DNA from: Lachnospiraceae bacterium
GTDB lineage: Bacteria > Bacillota > Clostridia > Lachnospirales > Lachnospiraceae
NCBI GenBank assembly: GCA_031272985.1
Contig: JAISSU010000009.1
Span: 1-43,891, forward strand
DNA: 43,891 nucleotides
Direction of reading: 5' to 3'
Both the position numbers and the translations under genes were made by a program. The notes below the pieces were generated by a model. The model searched no databases. It saw only the letters and a program-made list of their open reading frames with translations, and was not told the origin of the DNA. Positions 15,054 to 24,180 of the stretch are shown piece by piece (positions within the stretch are counted from its first letter, which is position 1; each line of letters opens with the position of its first letter).

Positions 15054-16469
15054 ATGGATTGCAGAGAATTCAGGGTGTATCAAAGACAAAATCCGAGCAG
15101 TGTTTTGCAGGATATAGCTTTTCTTGCAGAGAATTATAATAACAGTGCTGTGCCAAGAAAAGAGCTAAAGGGGCGACTTTTCGGCGCGGCCAACCAAATT
15201 CTCGAGGAGGGAATTAAAAAAGGTTTTTCGGGAAATCTTTGGCACGCGTTTCTGACCGATTTGCTCGTGAATGATGAAAACGCCCATTCTCTTGCCTGTG
15301 AAATAGGAGGAGACGCAGGCGTCAGTCTCCAAACAGCGGCTCTTTATGATTGCATGATAATGAAAGAATTTTTCGATTATGATTTTCATGATATGGAAAC
15401 CGCACTTGGCACCGATTGCATGAAGCTCCTCATTGAATATGAGGAAATAGAGATTGTCGATGGGGAATTCCCTCTTAAAGGTCGTAATTTTAAGCGTTTT
15501 TATCCGACGGAGATTCTTCGTAGAATACTTGCACTCGCAAAGGATTTAAAGGATACTATTACCGCTTTCGGGTTTTTAGGAAAGATCGAAGGCTTTTATA
15601 AGGAATACGGAGTAGGGTATTTTGGTCTGTTTAAAGCTTTTCGTATTGGTGATGATAATGGTAAAACCACGCTCGTCCCGATTCCGACGACCTCAGAAGT
15701 GCGCTTTCCTGATCTAATCGGCTACGATAATGCAAAGAATAAACTGATTGAAAATACTGTAGCCTATATCTCCGGTCGCAAAGCGAATAATTGCCTGCTT
15801 TTCGGCGATGCGGGTACGGGGAAATCATCTGCTGTAAAGGCCTTGCTAAACCACTATTACGGACAGGGCTTAAGAATGATTGAGATTTATAAACATGAAT
15901 TCAGAAAGTTAAACGAGGTTGTTAGCCTTATTAACAGCCGCAATTATTTCTTTGTTTTGTTCCTTGATGATTTGTCGTTTGAAGAATTCGAGGTGGATTA
16001 TAAATATCTTAAGGCTGTAATTGAAGGCGGTCTGGAAAAAAAGCCGGGTAATGTGCTTATTTATGCCACTTCAAATCGACGCCACCTGGTTAAAGAGACC
16101 TTTAAGGATAAACGCGACCCGGGAGATGAACTGCATTCGAGCGACACCGTTCAGGAAAAGCTTTCACTATCGGATAGATTCGGAGTCACGGTTTATTTCG
16201 GGCGCCCCGAGCCTTTGGAATTTCAGGAAATCGTCCGCCAGCTCGCCATAAGAAACGAAATCGCTCTGCCTGAAAAAGAACTCCTCGCAGAAGCAAATAA
16301 ATGGGAGCTTTCGCACGGCGGTCTAAGCGGTCGCACGGCTCAGCAGTTCATCGACTATCTGCTCGGAGTGGGGATTCCTACATATAAGAAAACTCACATT
16401 AACCAATATGCACCCATTGGAACGGCTACATCAATTACCGATTCACAAGATTTGACTTTGCTTAATTAA
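15054..16469 (+). CDS. DUF815-family AAA+ ATPase
   Basis: A 471-residue predicted ATPase of the DUF815 family. The C-terminal half carries Walker A GDAGTGKSS (251-259), Walker B VLFLDDLSF (301-309) and the downstream IYATSNRRHLVKE sensor region. The N-terminal 210 residues are helical and specific to the family. The cellular role is not known. CGGAGGAGCGGGG lies before the ATG. The gene overlaps the convergent aminotransferase gene by 8 bases at its end, so neither has room for its own terminator. Confidence 0.85.
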   Translation: MDCREFRVYQRQNPSSVLQDIAFLAENYNNSAVPRKELKGRLFGAANQILEEGIKKGFSGNLWHAFLTDLLVNDENAHSLACEIGGDAGVSLQTAALYDCMIMKEFFDYDFHDMETALGTDCMKLLIEYEEIEIVDGEFPLKGRNFKRFYPTEILRRILALAKDLKDTITAFGFLGKIEGFYKEYGVGYFGLFKAFRIGDDNGKTTLVPIPTTSEVRFPDLIGYDNAKNKLIENTVAYISGRKANNCLLFGDAGTGKSSAVKALLNHYYGQGLRMIEIYKHEFRKLNEVVSLINSRNYFFVLFLDDLSFEEFEVDYKYLKAVIEGGLEKKPGNVLIYATSNRRHLVKETFKDKRDPGDELHSSDTVQEKLSLSDRFGVTVYFGRPEPLEFQEIVRQLAIRNEIALPEKELLAEANKWELSHGGLSGRTAQQFIDYLLGVGIPTYKKTHINQYAPIGTATSITDSQDLTLLN

Positions 16470-17622
16470 GGATTCCGCTTTTGTCAATTAAATGCGCGGC
16501 ACGTTTTAGTTTTTCGGGCGGTGCAACCAATGCAAATCGCACCCACCCTTCTCCGCCTTCTCCGAATGACGAGCCGGGGACGCATATTACGCCTGCTTTT
16601 TCCAGCATCGCAAGGCAGAATTCATCACTTTTGTAACCCTTTGGTATAGGGTACCAGGTAAACATGGTGGCGGCAGTCAGCGGTACTTCCCAGCCTATTT
16701 CATTTAATGCATTATAGAAGGTGTCTCTGCGCAGTTTGTACTGCGCGCGATTCTTTTCGACAATATCACGCGGCCCGGTAAGTGCAGCAATGGCCGCCAT
16801 CTGATCGGGAATTGAAAGCCCATAGTCTATCTGAGTTCGCAGCTTCGTAAATGCCTGAATTATATCTTCATTGCCGAGAGCAAATGAAATCCTAAGTCCG
16901 GTCATGTTAAAGGATTTCGATAATGAATTAAACTCGATTCCTACATCCATCGCACCCGGGAATCTAAGAAAGCTGCCGCCCGGTTTACCGTCGTGAATAT
17001 ATTCAGAATAGGCATTGTCGTGAATAACAGCAATATCATACTTTTTCGCAAACTCAATTAATTCCTCGTAAAATGAATCGGGAGCCGTCGCGCATAATGG
17101 GTTTGAAGGGTAGGAGACTACGATAGCTTTTGCTTTTATTGCAGTTTCTTCGGGGATGTCACTAAAGTCAATTAGAAAGCCATTTTCCTTTTTAAGAGGA
17201 ATGGTAAAAAGATTAGCCCTTGCAAAAACAGGCGCATAAAGGAAAATAGGATATCCGGGAGTTCCGACGATTACAGTGTCGCCCGGTTCACACAGGACTT
17301 GGAAAATGTGCGCGAATCCCTCCTGCGAGCCATAAAGCCCCAAGAGCTGTTTTTCTGTTAATTCAACATTGTAACGATTCTTATACCAATTAATAACGGC
17401 TTCCTGTAATGGCGGGATATCCATCAAAGTATAAGCGTAATTATTAGGATCGGCACAAGCTTCCTGCATCGCTTTCATTACGTGCGGCGCAGGGTGCAAA
17501 TCAGGAGTACCCGCCGAGAGGTTAATAACCTCCTTGCCCTCGCTAATCATTTGGTGTCGTTTCGCATCCAATACCTGTAGAATATTGGGTTTCATTGCTG
17601 TTATCAAAGAAGAAAATTTCAT
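16462..17622 (-). CDS. class I/II PLP-dependent aminotransferase
   Basis: A 386-residue fold type I aminotransferase. The PLP lysine is Lys 236 in NSLSKSFNMTGLR; other signatures are NLSAGTPDLHPAP near the start, YPSNPLCATA (the Asn that contacts PLP), HDNAYSEYIHDG (Asp and Tyr to PLP) and the Arg in WVRFALV for substrate carboxylate. It is closest in style to the LL-diaminopimelate/alanine/aspartate aminotransferase group; the substrate cannot be set from sequence alone. GAGGAGG precedes the start, and a TATAAT at about 17650 could be a -10. It lies 85 bases downstream of rqcH. Confidence 0.88.
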   Translation of the reverse strand: MKFSSLITAMKPNILQVLDAKRHQMISEGKEVINLSAGTPDLHPAPHVMKAMQEACADPNNYAYTLMDIPPLQEAVINWYKNRYNVELTEKQLLGLYGSQEGFAHIFQVLCEPGDTVIVGTPGYPIFLYAPVFARANLFTIPLKKENGFLIDFSDIPEETAIKAKAIVVSYPSNPLCATAPDSFYEELIEFAKKYDIAVIHDNAYSEYIHDGKPGGSFLRFPGAMDVGIEFNSLSKSFNMTGLRISFALGNEDIIQAFTKLRTQIDYGLSIPDQMAAIAALTGPRDIVEKNRAQYKLRRDTFYNALNEIGWEVPLTAATMFTWYPIPKGYKSDEFCLAMLEKAGVICVPGSSFGEGGEGWVRFALVAPPEKLKRAAHLIDKSGILN

Positions 17623-17707
17623 TTTCGTAAAACCTCCTCAGTATAATTATTATAGTCAGATAACACCCTCGGTTAAGCTTATAAAGACCGGATTCATCGA
17701 ATAGGGG

Positions 17708-19516
17708 TTATACCGGTTTCAGCTTTGAAATATCCGAATCAATGATCATCGAATAATTCGTATGATATATCACGAATCCCGGAAAAGAACCCGGTGGTTT
17801 TTTTATGTATTTCCTTTGCACATAATCTACTTCTATTTTATCACCGCCGCGCTGATTTGAATAGTAGGCAGCGAGTCTTGCCGCATCTTCAAATGCCGTA
17901 TCCGGCAATTCTTTACCTCCTGATTTTGCGATAACATGTGAACCCGCGGCATTTTTGACATGAAACCACCAATCATCACGAGCAGCAATTTTTAGGGTTA
18001 GTTCTTCGTTTTGAATATTATTTTTTCCCACGTAGAGGTCGATTCCGTCTCTGGAAATATAGTGTGCCGGGGCTCCCGCATTTGTTTTTGCGTGAGAGCC
18101 GGATTTTGATTTTGCACCGGAACCGGGTCTTGTATTTGCGCGTAAGCGCTGAGAATCACCCCTACGGAATCTAATAAATCCCGTTTCAATGAGTTCGGAG
18201 CGAACTTGCGTCAATTCATTTTCACTCTGCGCCATATCCAAAGAAGAGAGGACCGACTCTAAATATTTTGCTTCATTTTGTGTCGCCTCTATCTGTGTAA
18301 TCAGCGCCTGCCTGGTGCGCTTTAATTTATTGTACCGATTATAGTACCTCTCGGCGTTTTTTATAGCACTCATTGTGGCATCCAATGGAATACAGATTTT
18401 CTCATTAGTGTAATAATTATTGACAGTAGCTTTATTAGAGCCTTCCGGGACATCATAACCGTAAGTCTGCAAAAGCTCTCCGTAAAGCTTGTATTTCTCC
18501 ATTCCGTCGGTACCTGATTGTTGCTTTAGCTGAGCGTCGAGTTTTCGAATCGTCCGCTCATAAGCTGTTTGCACAATATGTCTTAAGTCTGAGGATTTTT
18601 GTCTGATGCGAATCGCTTTATCCTTTGAAGAATAAAAGTCGCAGAGCATTTCAGAAATGCCATTATACTCTTTAACATCCAGATTGCTTAGATGTGATAA
18701 AGGTACGACGCTAAAATCCTTAGGAATACCATTTTCGCTATATGCGAGGAATGAAAACTCCTTAAGGAACAGTTTACTAATAAATTTCTTGAAAGTGTCA
18801 TAAAGCCTCTGAAAATCATCTTTCGCAAAGGCGGATACCGGCATATCCGAATCCATTTTGGCTGCGTATAACAGTTCTTCGGCGATTAAAGGACTAATAC
18901 CGGTGATGCGCGAATACAGGGCTTTTTTGATGTTGATATTCTCGCAAAAAAGCGATAGGAATCCATTCGAATCTCCGAAATTTTTTTCCGACAGTGCAAA
19001 AGGGTCAGCCTTTGAAAGAGTATCGGGTATAAACCACGTCCTCCCGGGCAATACCTCCCTTACGGAGCTTACCGCTTTTGAAACGTGCTTTAGGCTATCA
19101 AGAATCATGTTGTTTTCGTCGCAGACAATGAGATTGCTGTGCTTTCCCATGAGCTCCGCAATCAGGCGTATTTCGCGCAAATCACCCATCTCGTCACGAT
19201 GCTCAAAGGTAAATACTAATACTCTCTCCAAAGACGGCATGGACACCGAAAGGAGTCTGGAATTGCCTAAATATTTTCGCATCAACATACAAAACCCCGG
19301 AGCCGTCATTGGCGAGGGCTTATTCTCATCAGTCAGTCTTATATATGGCAAAGAAGCGTTAATATTGATTAACAGTCTTTTGATGTTATCTGAAGTTTTC
19401 AGTGTCAATAATATTTCGTCCGGTTCTGGCTGAGCGATTTTTTGCATCCTCGCGCCGTTTAGTTCATTGTTAAATTCATTGCAAAGCGCATAAACAACGC
19501 TCCCATCAAATGCCAT
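17708..19516 (-). CDS. rqcH: RqcH/Rqc2-type ribosome quality control factor (NFACT)
   Basis: A 602-residue NFACT-family protein, formerly annotated as fibronectin-binding protein A. RqcH binds stalled 50S-peptidyl-tRNA complexes and recruits tRNA-Ala to add C-terminal alanine tails that mark the chain for proteolysis. The N-terminal NFACT-N domain starts MAFDGSVVYALCNEFNNELN; the conserved HRDEMGDLREIRLIAELMGK block carries the DR motif; a coiled coil lies at about residues 290-430; and the C-terminal NFACT-R domain has SRDGIDLYVGKNNIQNEELT and WWFHVKNAAGSHVI. A low-complexity Ser/Lys linker (near residues 460-480) precedes it. It lies 30 bases after the membrane protein gene. Confidence 0.93.
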   Translation of the reverse strand: MAFDGSVVYALCNEFNNELNGARMQKIAQPEPDEILLTLKTSDNIKRLLININASLPYIRLTDENKPSPMTAPGFCMLMRKYLGNSRLLSVSMPSLERVLVFTFEHRDEMGDLREIRLIAELMGKHSNLIVCDENNMILDSLKHVSKAVSSVREVLPGRTWFIPDTLSKADPFALSEKNFGDSNGFLSLFCENINIKKALYSRITGISPLIAEELLYAAKMDSDMPVSAFAKDDFQRLYDTFKKFISKLFLKEFSFLAYSENGIPKDFSVVPLSHLSNLDVKEYNGISEMLCDFYSSKDKAIRIRQKSSDLRHIVQTAYERTIRKLDAQLKQQSGTDGMEKYKLYGELLQTYGYDVPEGSNKATVNNYYTNEKICIPLDATMSAIKNAERYYNRYNKLKRTRQALITQIEATQNEAKYLESVLSSLDMAQSENELTQVRSELIETGFIRFRRGDSQRLRANTRPGSGAKSKSGSHAKTNAGAPAHYISRDGIDLYVGKNNIQNEELTLKIAARDDWWFHVKNAAGSHVIAKSGGKELPDTAFEDAARLAAYYSNQRGGDKIEVDYVQRKYIKKPPGSFPGFVIYHTNYSMIIDSDISKLKPV

Positions 19517-19545
19517 AAATCAAAAACCCCTTATTATCCTGATAT

Positions 19546-20301
19546 CTAAAATGTTCCGGCAGTCTTAACTGCTTTTAGTTTCTTAAGCCTTGCGGCCAAT
19601 AATATCCAAGCAAGCATACATAAAAGCGCCGGCAATAGCGTAACAATTCCCCAATTTAACATATAATAGGCTGTAGTGTTTGTATCAATTAGTCTGGAGT
19701 ATGCATTCAGGCGAGAGCCGATTAAAAGCACGGGTCCAATTGCGGCACGCAAGTATAAAAGCACCGCAGCGCCTGTCGAATATGGCATAACCAAAAGGCC
19801 CAAAGGAATAAAAATCAGGAAAGAAATTATGACAGAGATGACATTAGTGATAGTTGTGAAAACATAAACCTTATCCATTGTAAGCGCTTGCGCGTTAGAA
19901 TAAAAAACTCTCGGAGCCACGTAGTTCATAAGGTAGAACAAAACGACACCAATGATGATGATAACACCTCTGGCGAATCTATTATTGTTCTGGAAAAATC
20001 CTATATAAATGTAATAAAGATAAAGCGGAATGCTAAGTAACATGGCAATTACTGACCAAACCATGCCCGTTCTATTTTCTGAACTTAGCATTAAGAACTG
20101 ATAAGTTCCAATGCATAAAGGCACTAATACTGTCAGAATAATTGCAATAATCGTGAGTTCAAAATACGCAAATTTAACGTGTGAATTCTCCTGATAATTC
20201 GGCGCTCCCCCAGTCGGTTGAAAGCCGCTCTGATAGAGACCCGTTTGATTGTCATTGCTGTTTATTAAATTGCCGTAGACATCGTAATTATTATTCTCCA
20301 T
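19546..20301 (-). CDS. polytopic membrane protein of unknown function
   Basis: A 251-residue protein with a polar N-terminus (about 40 residues rich in Asn, Gln and Gly: MENNNYDVYGNLINSNDNQT) and six predicted membrane helices, the first at FELTIIAIILTVLVPLCIG. The start at 20301 is chosen because GGAGGG lies 8 bases upstream; a longer frame to 20361 would run into the oppA terminator. No family recognised. It is probably transcribed together with rqcH. Confidence 0.7.
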   Translation of the reverse strand: MENNNYDVYGNLINSNDNQTGLYQSGFQPTGGAPNYQENSHVKFAYFELTIIAIILTVLVPLCIGTYQFLMLSSENRTGMVWSVIAMLLSIPLYLYYIYIGFFQNNNRFARGVIIIIGVVLFYLMNYVAPRVFYSNAQALTMDKVYVFTTITNVISVIISFLIFIPLGLLVMPYSTGAAVLLYLRAAIGPVLLIGSRLNAYSRLIDTNTTAYYMLNWGIVTLLPALLCMLAWILLAARLKKLKAVKTAGTF

Positions 20302-20361
20302 GATATATTCCCTCCTTCGCAAGTCCAATTGGTTGTTACAATAATAGCATATCGGGCGCAC

Positions 20362-20395
20362 AAAAAAAACCCCCTTGCAATTAGGTGCAAAGGGG
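20362..20395 (-). terminator. terminator of the opp operon
   Basis: On the minus strand CCCCCTTTGCA (20395-20386) pairs with TGCAAGGGGG (20379-20370), with one bulge, and is followed by eight T residues (A run 20362-20369 on the plus strand). Confidence 0.9.
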
Positions 20396-20425
20396 GTGAT
20401 TGGCTGTTTTGATATAGAGTTTCCC

Positions 20426-22048
20426 TTATTTCTTCGTTACATATCCGAAGTAGTAATTACCGCAGTAGTATACCAAGCCGTCATACTCTGCCTTATTAAA
20501 CAGGTATGAATTCGTGGAGTGGAGAATCGGAGCTACCGGAACTTCCTCTGCTAAAATGGCTTCGCATTTTGCGTAGTTCTCCCACTGGGTAGCCTCATCG
20601 GGCGAAGAGGTTGCAGCCTCATATGCAGCATCGTAATCGGCATTTGAGAACCCTGAATCTGATACGCCCGAAACCATGGTGTAGAGCATATTGGAGATAT
20701 CAACATAGTCCATGAACCATCCGAAATATGCGATGTCATAGTCTTTGCTGGAGCGCTGTGCAAAGAATCCGTCTACGATTTCTACAGTAATGGTGTCGAT
20801 TCCGAGAACGTCTTTCCAGTCGCCGATAACAGCTTCCGCAATAGTTTTCCTGTCTTCATTTCCGACGATGTAATTAAGTGCCGGGAAGCCTTTTCCGCCT
20901 TCATAACCGGCTTCTTTAAGAAGAGCTTTTGCTTCTTCGCAGTTTGCTTCATAAGCATCTACATCATACCAAGGTGTTACGGTGTCAATGAAATCTTCAC
21001 CTGCTGAATTATACAGGCCACTCGGCGAATAGGTATAAGCTAATTCATCATCGATACCGCGGATATCGGCGATACGCTGACGGTCAATTGCGAGTGATAA
21101 TGCTTTGCGAACTTTTACGTCTTTTAATACGTCCGGTCCCGACTCGCTGACGTTAAACATTGCACAGTAGTTATTGTAACCTGAAGCATAGCCTAAATCT
21201 TCCGTAAGAGAAGCCGCCTCGGCATCCGGATATGAATCCGAATAGATGATGTCGCCGCTCTTATAGGAAGCGAGCATCGTTGAAGTCTCGGTCATGAGAT
21301 CCCATGTAATTTCGCCGGCAGTGATATTGGCATAATCATAATAATCTTCGCGAGCGGTCATAACCACTGATTCCTGATGAGTCCATGAGGTCATTTCATA
21401 AGCGCCATTGTAAACGGATTTCTCAGGATCAGTTGCGTAAGCATCACCATATTGCTCAACATAGTCTTTTCTTGCAGGATATGCTGACGGGAAAGCTAAT
21501 ACGCTCGGAAGATAAGCGCAAGGATAAGCGAGCGTTACTTCAATTGTTTTCTCATCAACAGCCTTTGCTTCCTTGATCATCTCAAGTAGTGATGAATAAT
21601 CACCGCTGAAATCCACTAAATACTGCCAGCCATAGGTGAAGTCCTCGGCTGTGACTGCCTGACCGTCTGACCAGGTGATGTCGTCGCGAAGCGTAAAAGT
21701 CCAGGTGAGTCCGTCGTCACTGGTTTCGGCACTTGCGGCCTGCGCCAATGAAATATTCCCGTCCTTGTCGAGCTTGTAGAGACCTTCATAGAGATGACGG
21801 CAGGCTGACAGCCCTAACAATGTTCCCGAAGACTGCGGATTGACGTCCATTGCATCCTCGCCGCCGCCGGTGACCGCAAATGAAATTTTCTCTGCTGTCG
21901 CCTCGGTCGTCTCAGCGGTGTCAGTCGTAGTTTCAGTGGTCCCTTCAGTACCTGACGATGAAGTATCGTCGGCCTTTTTGCCGCAGGCCGCAAAAGCTGT
22001 TACTGCAAGCGCTAAGCAAAGGATTAAGCTAATTAGTTTCTTTTTCAT
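20426..22048 (-). CDS. oppA: oligopeptide ABC transporter substrate-binding lipoprotein
   Basis: A 540-residue extracytoplasmic binding protein of the SBP_bac_5 family. The lipoprotein signal MKKKLISLILCLALAVTAFA ends at Cys 22 (FAAC), then a Ser/Thr/Glu linker, then the bilobed binding domain with the conserved LYEGLYKLDKDGNISLAQAA, WTFTLRDDITWSDGQAVTAE and DVKVRKALSLAIDRQ blocks. It captures peptides outside the membrane for the OppBC channel. It is the last gene of the operon, separated from oppC by 97 bases that hold two small hairpins, with AGGAGGG before the start. Confidence 0.93.
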   Translation of the reverse strand: MKKKLISLILCLALAVTAFAACGKKADDTSSSGTEGTTETTTDTAETTEATAEKISFAVTGGGEDAMDVNPQSSGTLLGLSACRHLYEGLYKLDKDGNISLAQAASAETSDDGLTWTFTLRDDITWSDGQAVTAEDFTYGWQYLVDFSGDYSSLLEMIKEAKAVDEKTIEVTLAYPCAYLPSVLAFPSAYPARKDYVEQYGDAYATDPEKSVYNGAYEMTSWTHQESVVMTAREDYYDYANITAGEITWDLMTETSTMLASYKSGDIIYSDSYPDAEAASLTEDLGYASGYNNYCAMFNVSESGPDVLKDVKVRKALSLAIDRQRIADIRGIDDELAYTYSPSGLYNSAGEDFIDTVTPWYDVDAYEANCEEAKALLKEAGYEGGKGFPALNYIVGNEDRKTIAEAVIGDWKDVLGIDTITVEIVDGFFAQRSSKDYDIAYFGWFMDYVDISNMLYTMVSGVSDSGFSNADYDAAYEAATSSPDEATQWENYAKCEAILAEEVPVAPILHSTNSYLFNKAEYDGLVYYCGNYYFGYVTKK

Positions 22049-22074
22049 ATTTTACCCTCCTAAAATGTGTTATA

Positions 22075-22128
22075 GTCCATATTTTGGACCTGCTACTATG
22101 AAAAACCGGATGCTCCCGGATTTTTCCT
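22075..22128 (-). promoter_or_regulatory. hairpins between oppC and oppA
   Basis: GTCCA-TATTT-TGGAC (22075-22089) and an A-rich/CCGG..CCGG/T-rich hairpin (about 22098-22128). Such spacers often set higher levels of the binding-protein mRNA through processing or partial termination; that role is inferred here. Confidence 0.4.
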
Positions 22129-22145
22129 GATTTATTGCCGCATTC

Positions 22146-23147
22146 CTATTTTTTCATCTTCGGATCCAGTGCGTCGCGAAGTCCGTCACCGAAAAGATTA
22201 AATGACAATATTATAAGGCTTATTAAGAGTGCCGGGAATATCAAACGATATGGCTTCGAAAATACAGAGTCCATCGCCTCAGAAGTAAGAGAGCCGAGAC
22301 TCGCCATCGGCGCGTTAACACCAATTCCAAGGAAACTAAGGAAGGCCTCGGTAAATATTGCCGAAGGTATCTGCATCATCACTGTGGCGATTAGCTGACC
22401 AATGCAATTAGGAAGCAGATGATGTCTGATGAGCCTGCCTTTTCCCGCACCCAGAGCCGTCGCCGCCGTCACATATTCCATTTCTTTTAATTGAAGCACT
22501 TGGCCACGCACGATTCGCGACATTCCGACCCAGTACATGCTTCCGTAAACAATAAATATTGCGATTAGCCCGGCACCGATCTTCTGCAATGGTCTGAAAA
22601 ACTCGACCGTATCCATTAGTTTTGTCAAAGGATCGTCAATAACGAGCTTAATTACGACAATCAATAGTATTTCCGGAACCGAGTAGATAACGTCGACGAT
22701 TCTCATCATAATCGTATCAAGCTTTCCGCCTATCAGACCCGAAATGGCACCGTAAATCGATCCGATGATGAGGACAATAACTGCCGAAATAACACCGACT
22801 GCCAATGATATTCGCGCTCCGACCATGCAGCGCACCAATAAATCGCGTCCCAGTCTGTCAGTTCCGAAAGGATGAGCGAAACAGGGAAGGAGACCTTCAG
22901 AACCACGAAGCTGCTGGTCGTATTTATATGGCGAGAGCATTGGTCCTATAATGGCGAAAATAATCAGGGCGATAATCACAAACATCGCCGCCATCGCGAT
23001 TTTATTGCCGCGCAGTCTTTTCCAGCTCGCCTTCCAAAAGCCCACATCCGATGTTTCCTCGGTATCTTTTAGGAAAATATCCTTATCGAGTGGCTTTATG
23101 TCATCGGCATCGATTTTTATTTGCAAACTCAATGGATTTTTTTTCAT
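22146..23147 (-). CDS. oppC: oligopeptide ABC transporter permease (OppC)
   Basis: A 333-residue inner-membrane permease. The OppC-type N-terminal domain (SLQIKIDADDIKPLDKDIFL and FWKASWKRLRGNKIAMAAMF) leads into six helices. The EAA loop that docks the ATPases is the EYVTAATALGAGKGRLIRHH block (residues about 225-245). The C-terminal NLFGDGLRDALDPKMKK is typical. It pairs with OppB to form the peptide channel. It lies 111 bases after oppB, in a gap with a two-copy 16-base tandem repeat. Confidence 0.93.
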   Translation of the reverse strand: MKKNPLSLQIKIDADDIKPLDKDIFLKDTEETSDVGFWKASWKRLRGNKIAMAAMFVIIALIIFAIIGPMLSPYKYDQQLRGSEGLLPCFAHPFGTDRLGRDLLVRCMVGARISLAVGVISAVIVLIIGSIYGAISGLIGGKLDTIMMRIVDVIYSVPEILLIVVIKLVIDDPLTKLMDTVEFFRPLQKIGAGLIAIFIVYGSMYWVGMSRIVRGQVLQLKEMEYVTAATALGAGKGRLIRHHLLPNCIGQLIATVMMQIPSAIFTEAFLSFLGIGVNAPMASLGSLTSEAMDSVFSKPYRLIFPALLISLIILSFNLFGDGLRDALDPKMKK

Positions 23148-23174
23148 ATTGTATAACCCTGCCCCGTTTTTTCG

Positions 23175-23206
23175 AAAGTAATTTCTATTAAAAGTAATTT
23201 CTATTT
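23175..23206 (-). repeat. two-copy 16-base tandem repeat in the oppB-oppC gap
   Basis: AAAGTAATTTCTATTA is followed immediately by AAAGTAATTTCTATTT (plus-strand sense), 15 of 16 identical. It is probably a recent slippage duplication with no evident function. Confidence 0.8.
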
Positions 23207-23258
23207 ATTCAATCCAAGCCATCTGTCCTATGTTTATTACAAACAGTAAATGCGATTA

Positions 23259-24179
23259 TCAGTTAATCTTGATTCGCGGGTCGACTATCTGGTATAAAAC
23301 ATCGCAGACTAAATTCATAAAGATAATCAACGCCGCGTAGAATATTGTGGTCCCCATAATCAATGTATAATCACGGTTTTGAACCGCCGTAACAAAATAC
23401 CGTCCGAGCCCGGGCACATTGAACACGCTTTCCGCCACGAAACCGCCGGTTAACACAGAGGCCGTTAAAGGTCCTAAGTACGTGACAATAGGAATCAATG
23501 AATTTTTCAGCGCATGGACGAAGATTACAATAAACTCGGACATACCCTTTGAACGCTCGGTTCGAAGGTAATCCTGATTTAAAACCTCTAAAATACTGGC
23601 TCTGGTAAGCCTAATAAGATAACATGTCGGGTACATGGCGAGCACAATAATAGGCATGACGCTTCCGCCCGGTTTATTATATGAAATGGGCAGAAGACCA
23701 AATTGAACGGAGAGAATCAGCATCAATGTGGCCGCAATAACATACCCCGGCACGGAAATGCCTATTGCTGAAAACACCCTGACGAAACCATCAATGACCT
23801 TTCCTTTCCACAAACCCGCAATGCAGCCAATAGGGATTCCCAGAAACACCGCCACCAAAAGTGCCCTTATACCGAGTTTCATTGAGACCGCAAAGGATTC
23901 GGTGACAATACTCGCGATAGCCCTGCCTTTTTGGAGAATGTAGCTGTTTCCCATGTCCCCGTGGACTAAGCCCTTTAGATAACGAACATACTGAACATAT
24001 ATCGGTTGATCCAGACCATATTTCGCACGAAGTTCGGCTCTGATTTCAGGTGTCGCCTTTTCGGACATGAAGGGGTCGCCGGGAATCAGGTTCATTAAAA
24101 AGAAGGTAATTGTAACTATTACGAAGAGACTGAAAACGGCCAATAATACGCGTCGCAATAATTTTTGCACGAATTCCAT
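23259..24179 (-). CDS. oppB: oligopeptide ABC transporter permease (OppB)
   Basis: A 306-residue permease with six helices. Family features are MEFVQKLLRRVLLAVFSLFV, the periplasmic NLIPGDPFMSEKATPEIRAE and RAKYGLDQPIYVQYVRYLKG, the EAA loop LRTERSKGMSEFIVIFVHAL and the ending LCDVLYQIVDPRIKIN. The start at 24179 is chosen because GGGGGG lies 7 bases upstream and the oppF stop is at 24181-24183; the longer frame to 24200 would overlap oppF. Confidence 0.93.
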   Translation of the reverse strand: MEFVQKLLRRVLLAVFSLFVIVTITFFLMNLIPGDPFMSEKATPEIRAELRAKYGLDQPIYVQYVRYLKGLVHGDMGNSYILQKGRAIASIVTESFAVSMKLGIRALLVAVFLGIPIGCIAGLWKGKVIDGFVRVFSAIGISVPGYVIAATLMLILSVQFGLLPISYNKPGGSVMPIIVLAMYPTCYLIRLTRASILEVLNQDYLRTERSKGMSEFIVIFVHALKNSLIPIVTYLGPLTASVLTGGFVAESVFNVPGLGRYFVTAVQNRDYTLIMGTTIFYAALIIFMNLVCDVLYQIVDPRIKIN

Positions 24180-24180
24180 G

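Noticed and set aside
22098-22128. Full terminator between oppC and oppA
   Set aside because: The stem is short and bulged, and oppA lacks its own clear promoter; partial termination or processing is more likely.
23175-23206. CRISPR-like repeat
   Set aside because: Only two directly adjacent units with no spacers; simple slippage duplication. The repeat at 42036 was rejected as CRISPR for the same reason.
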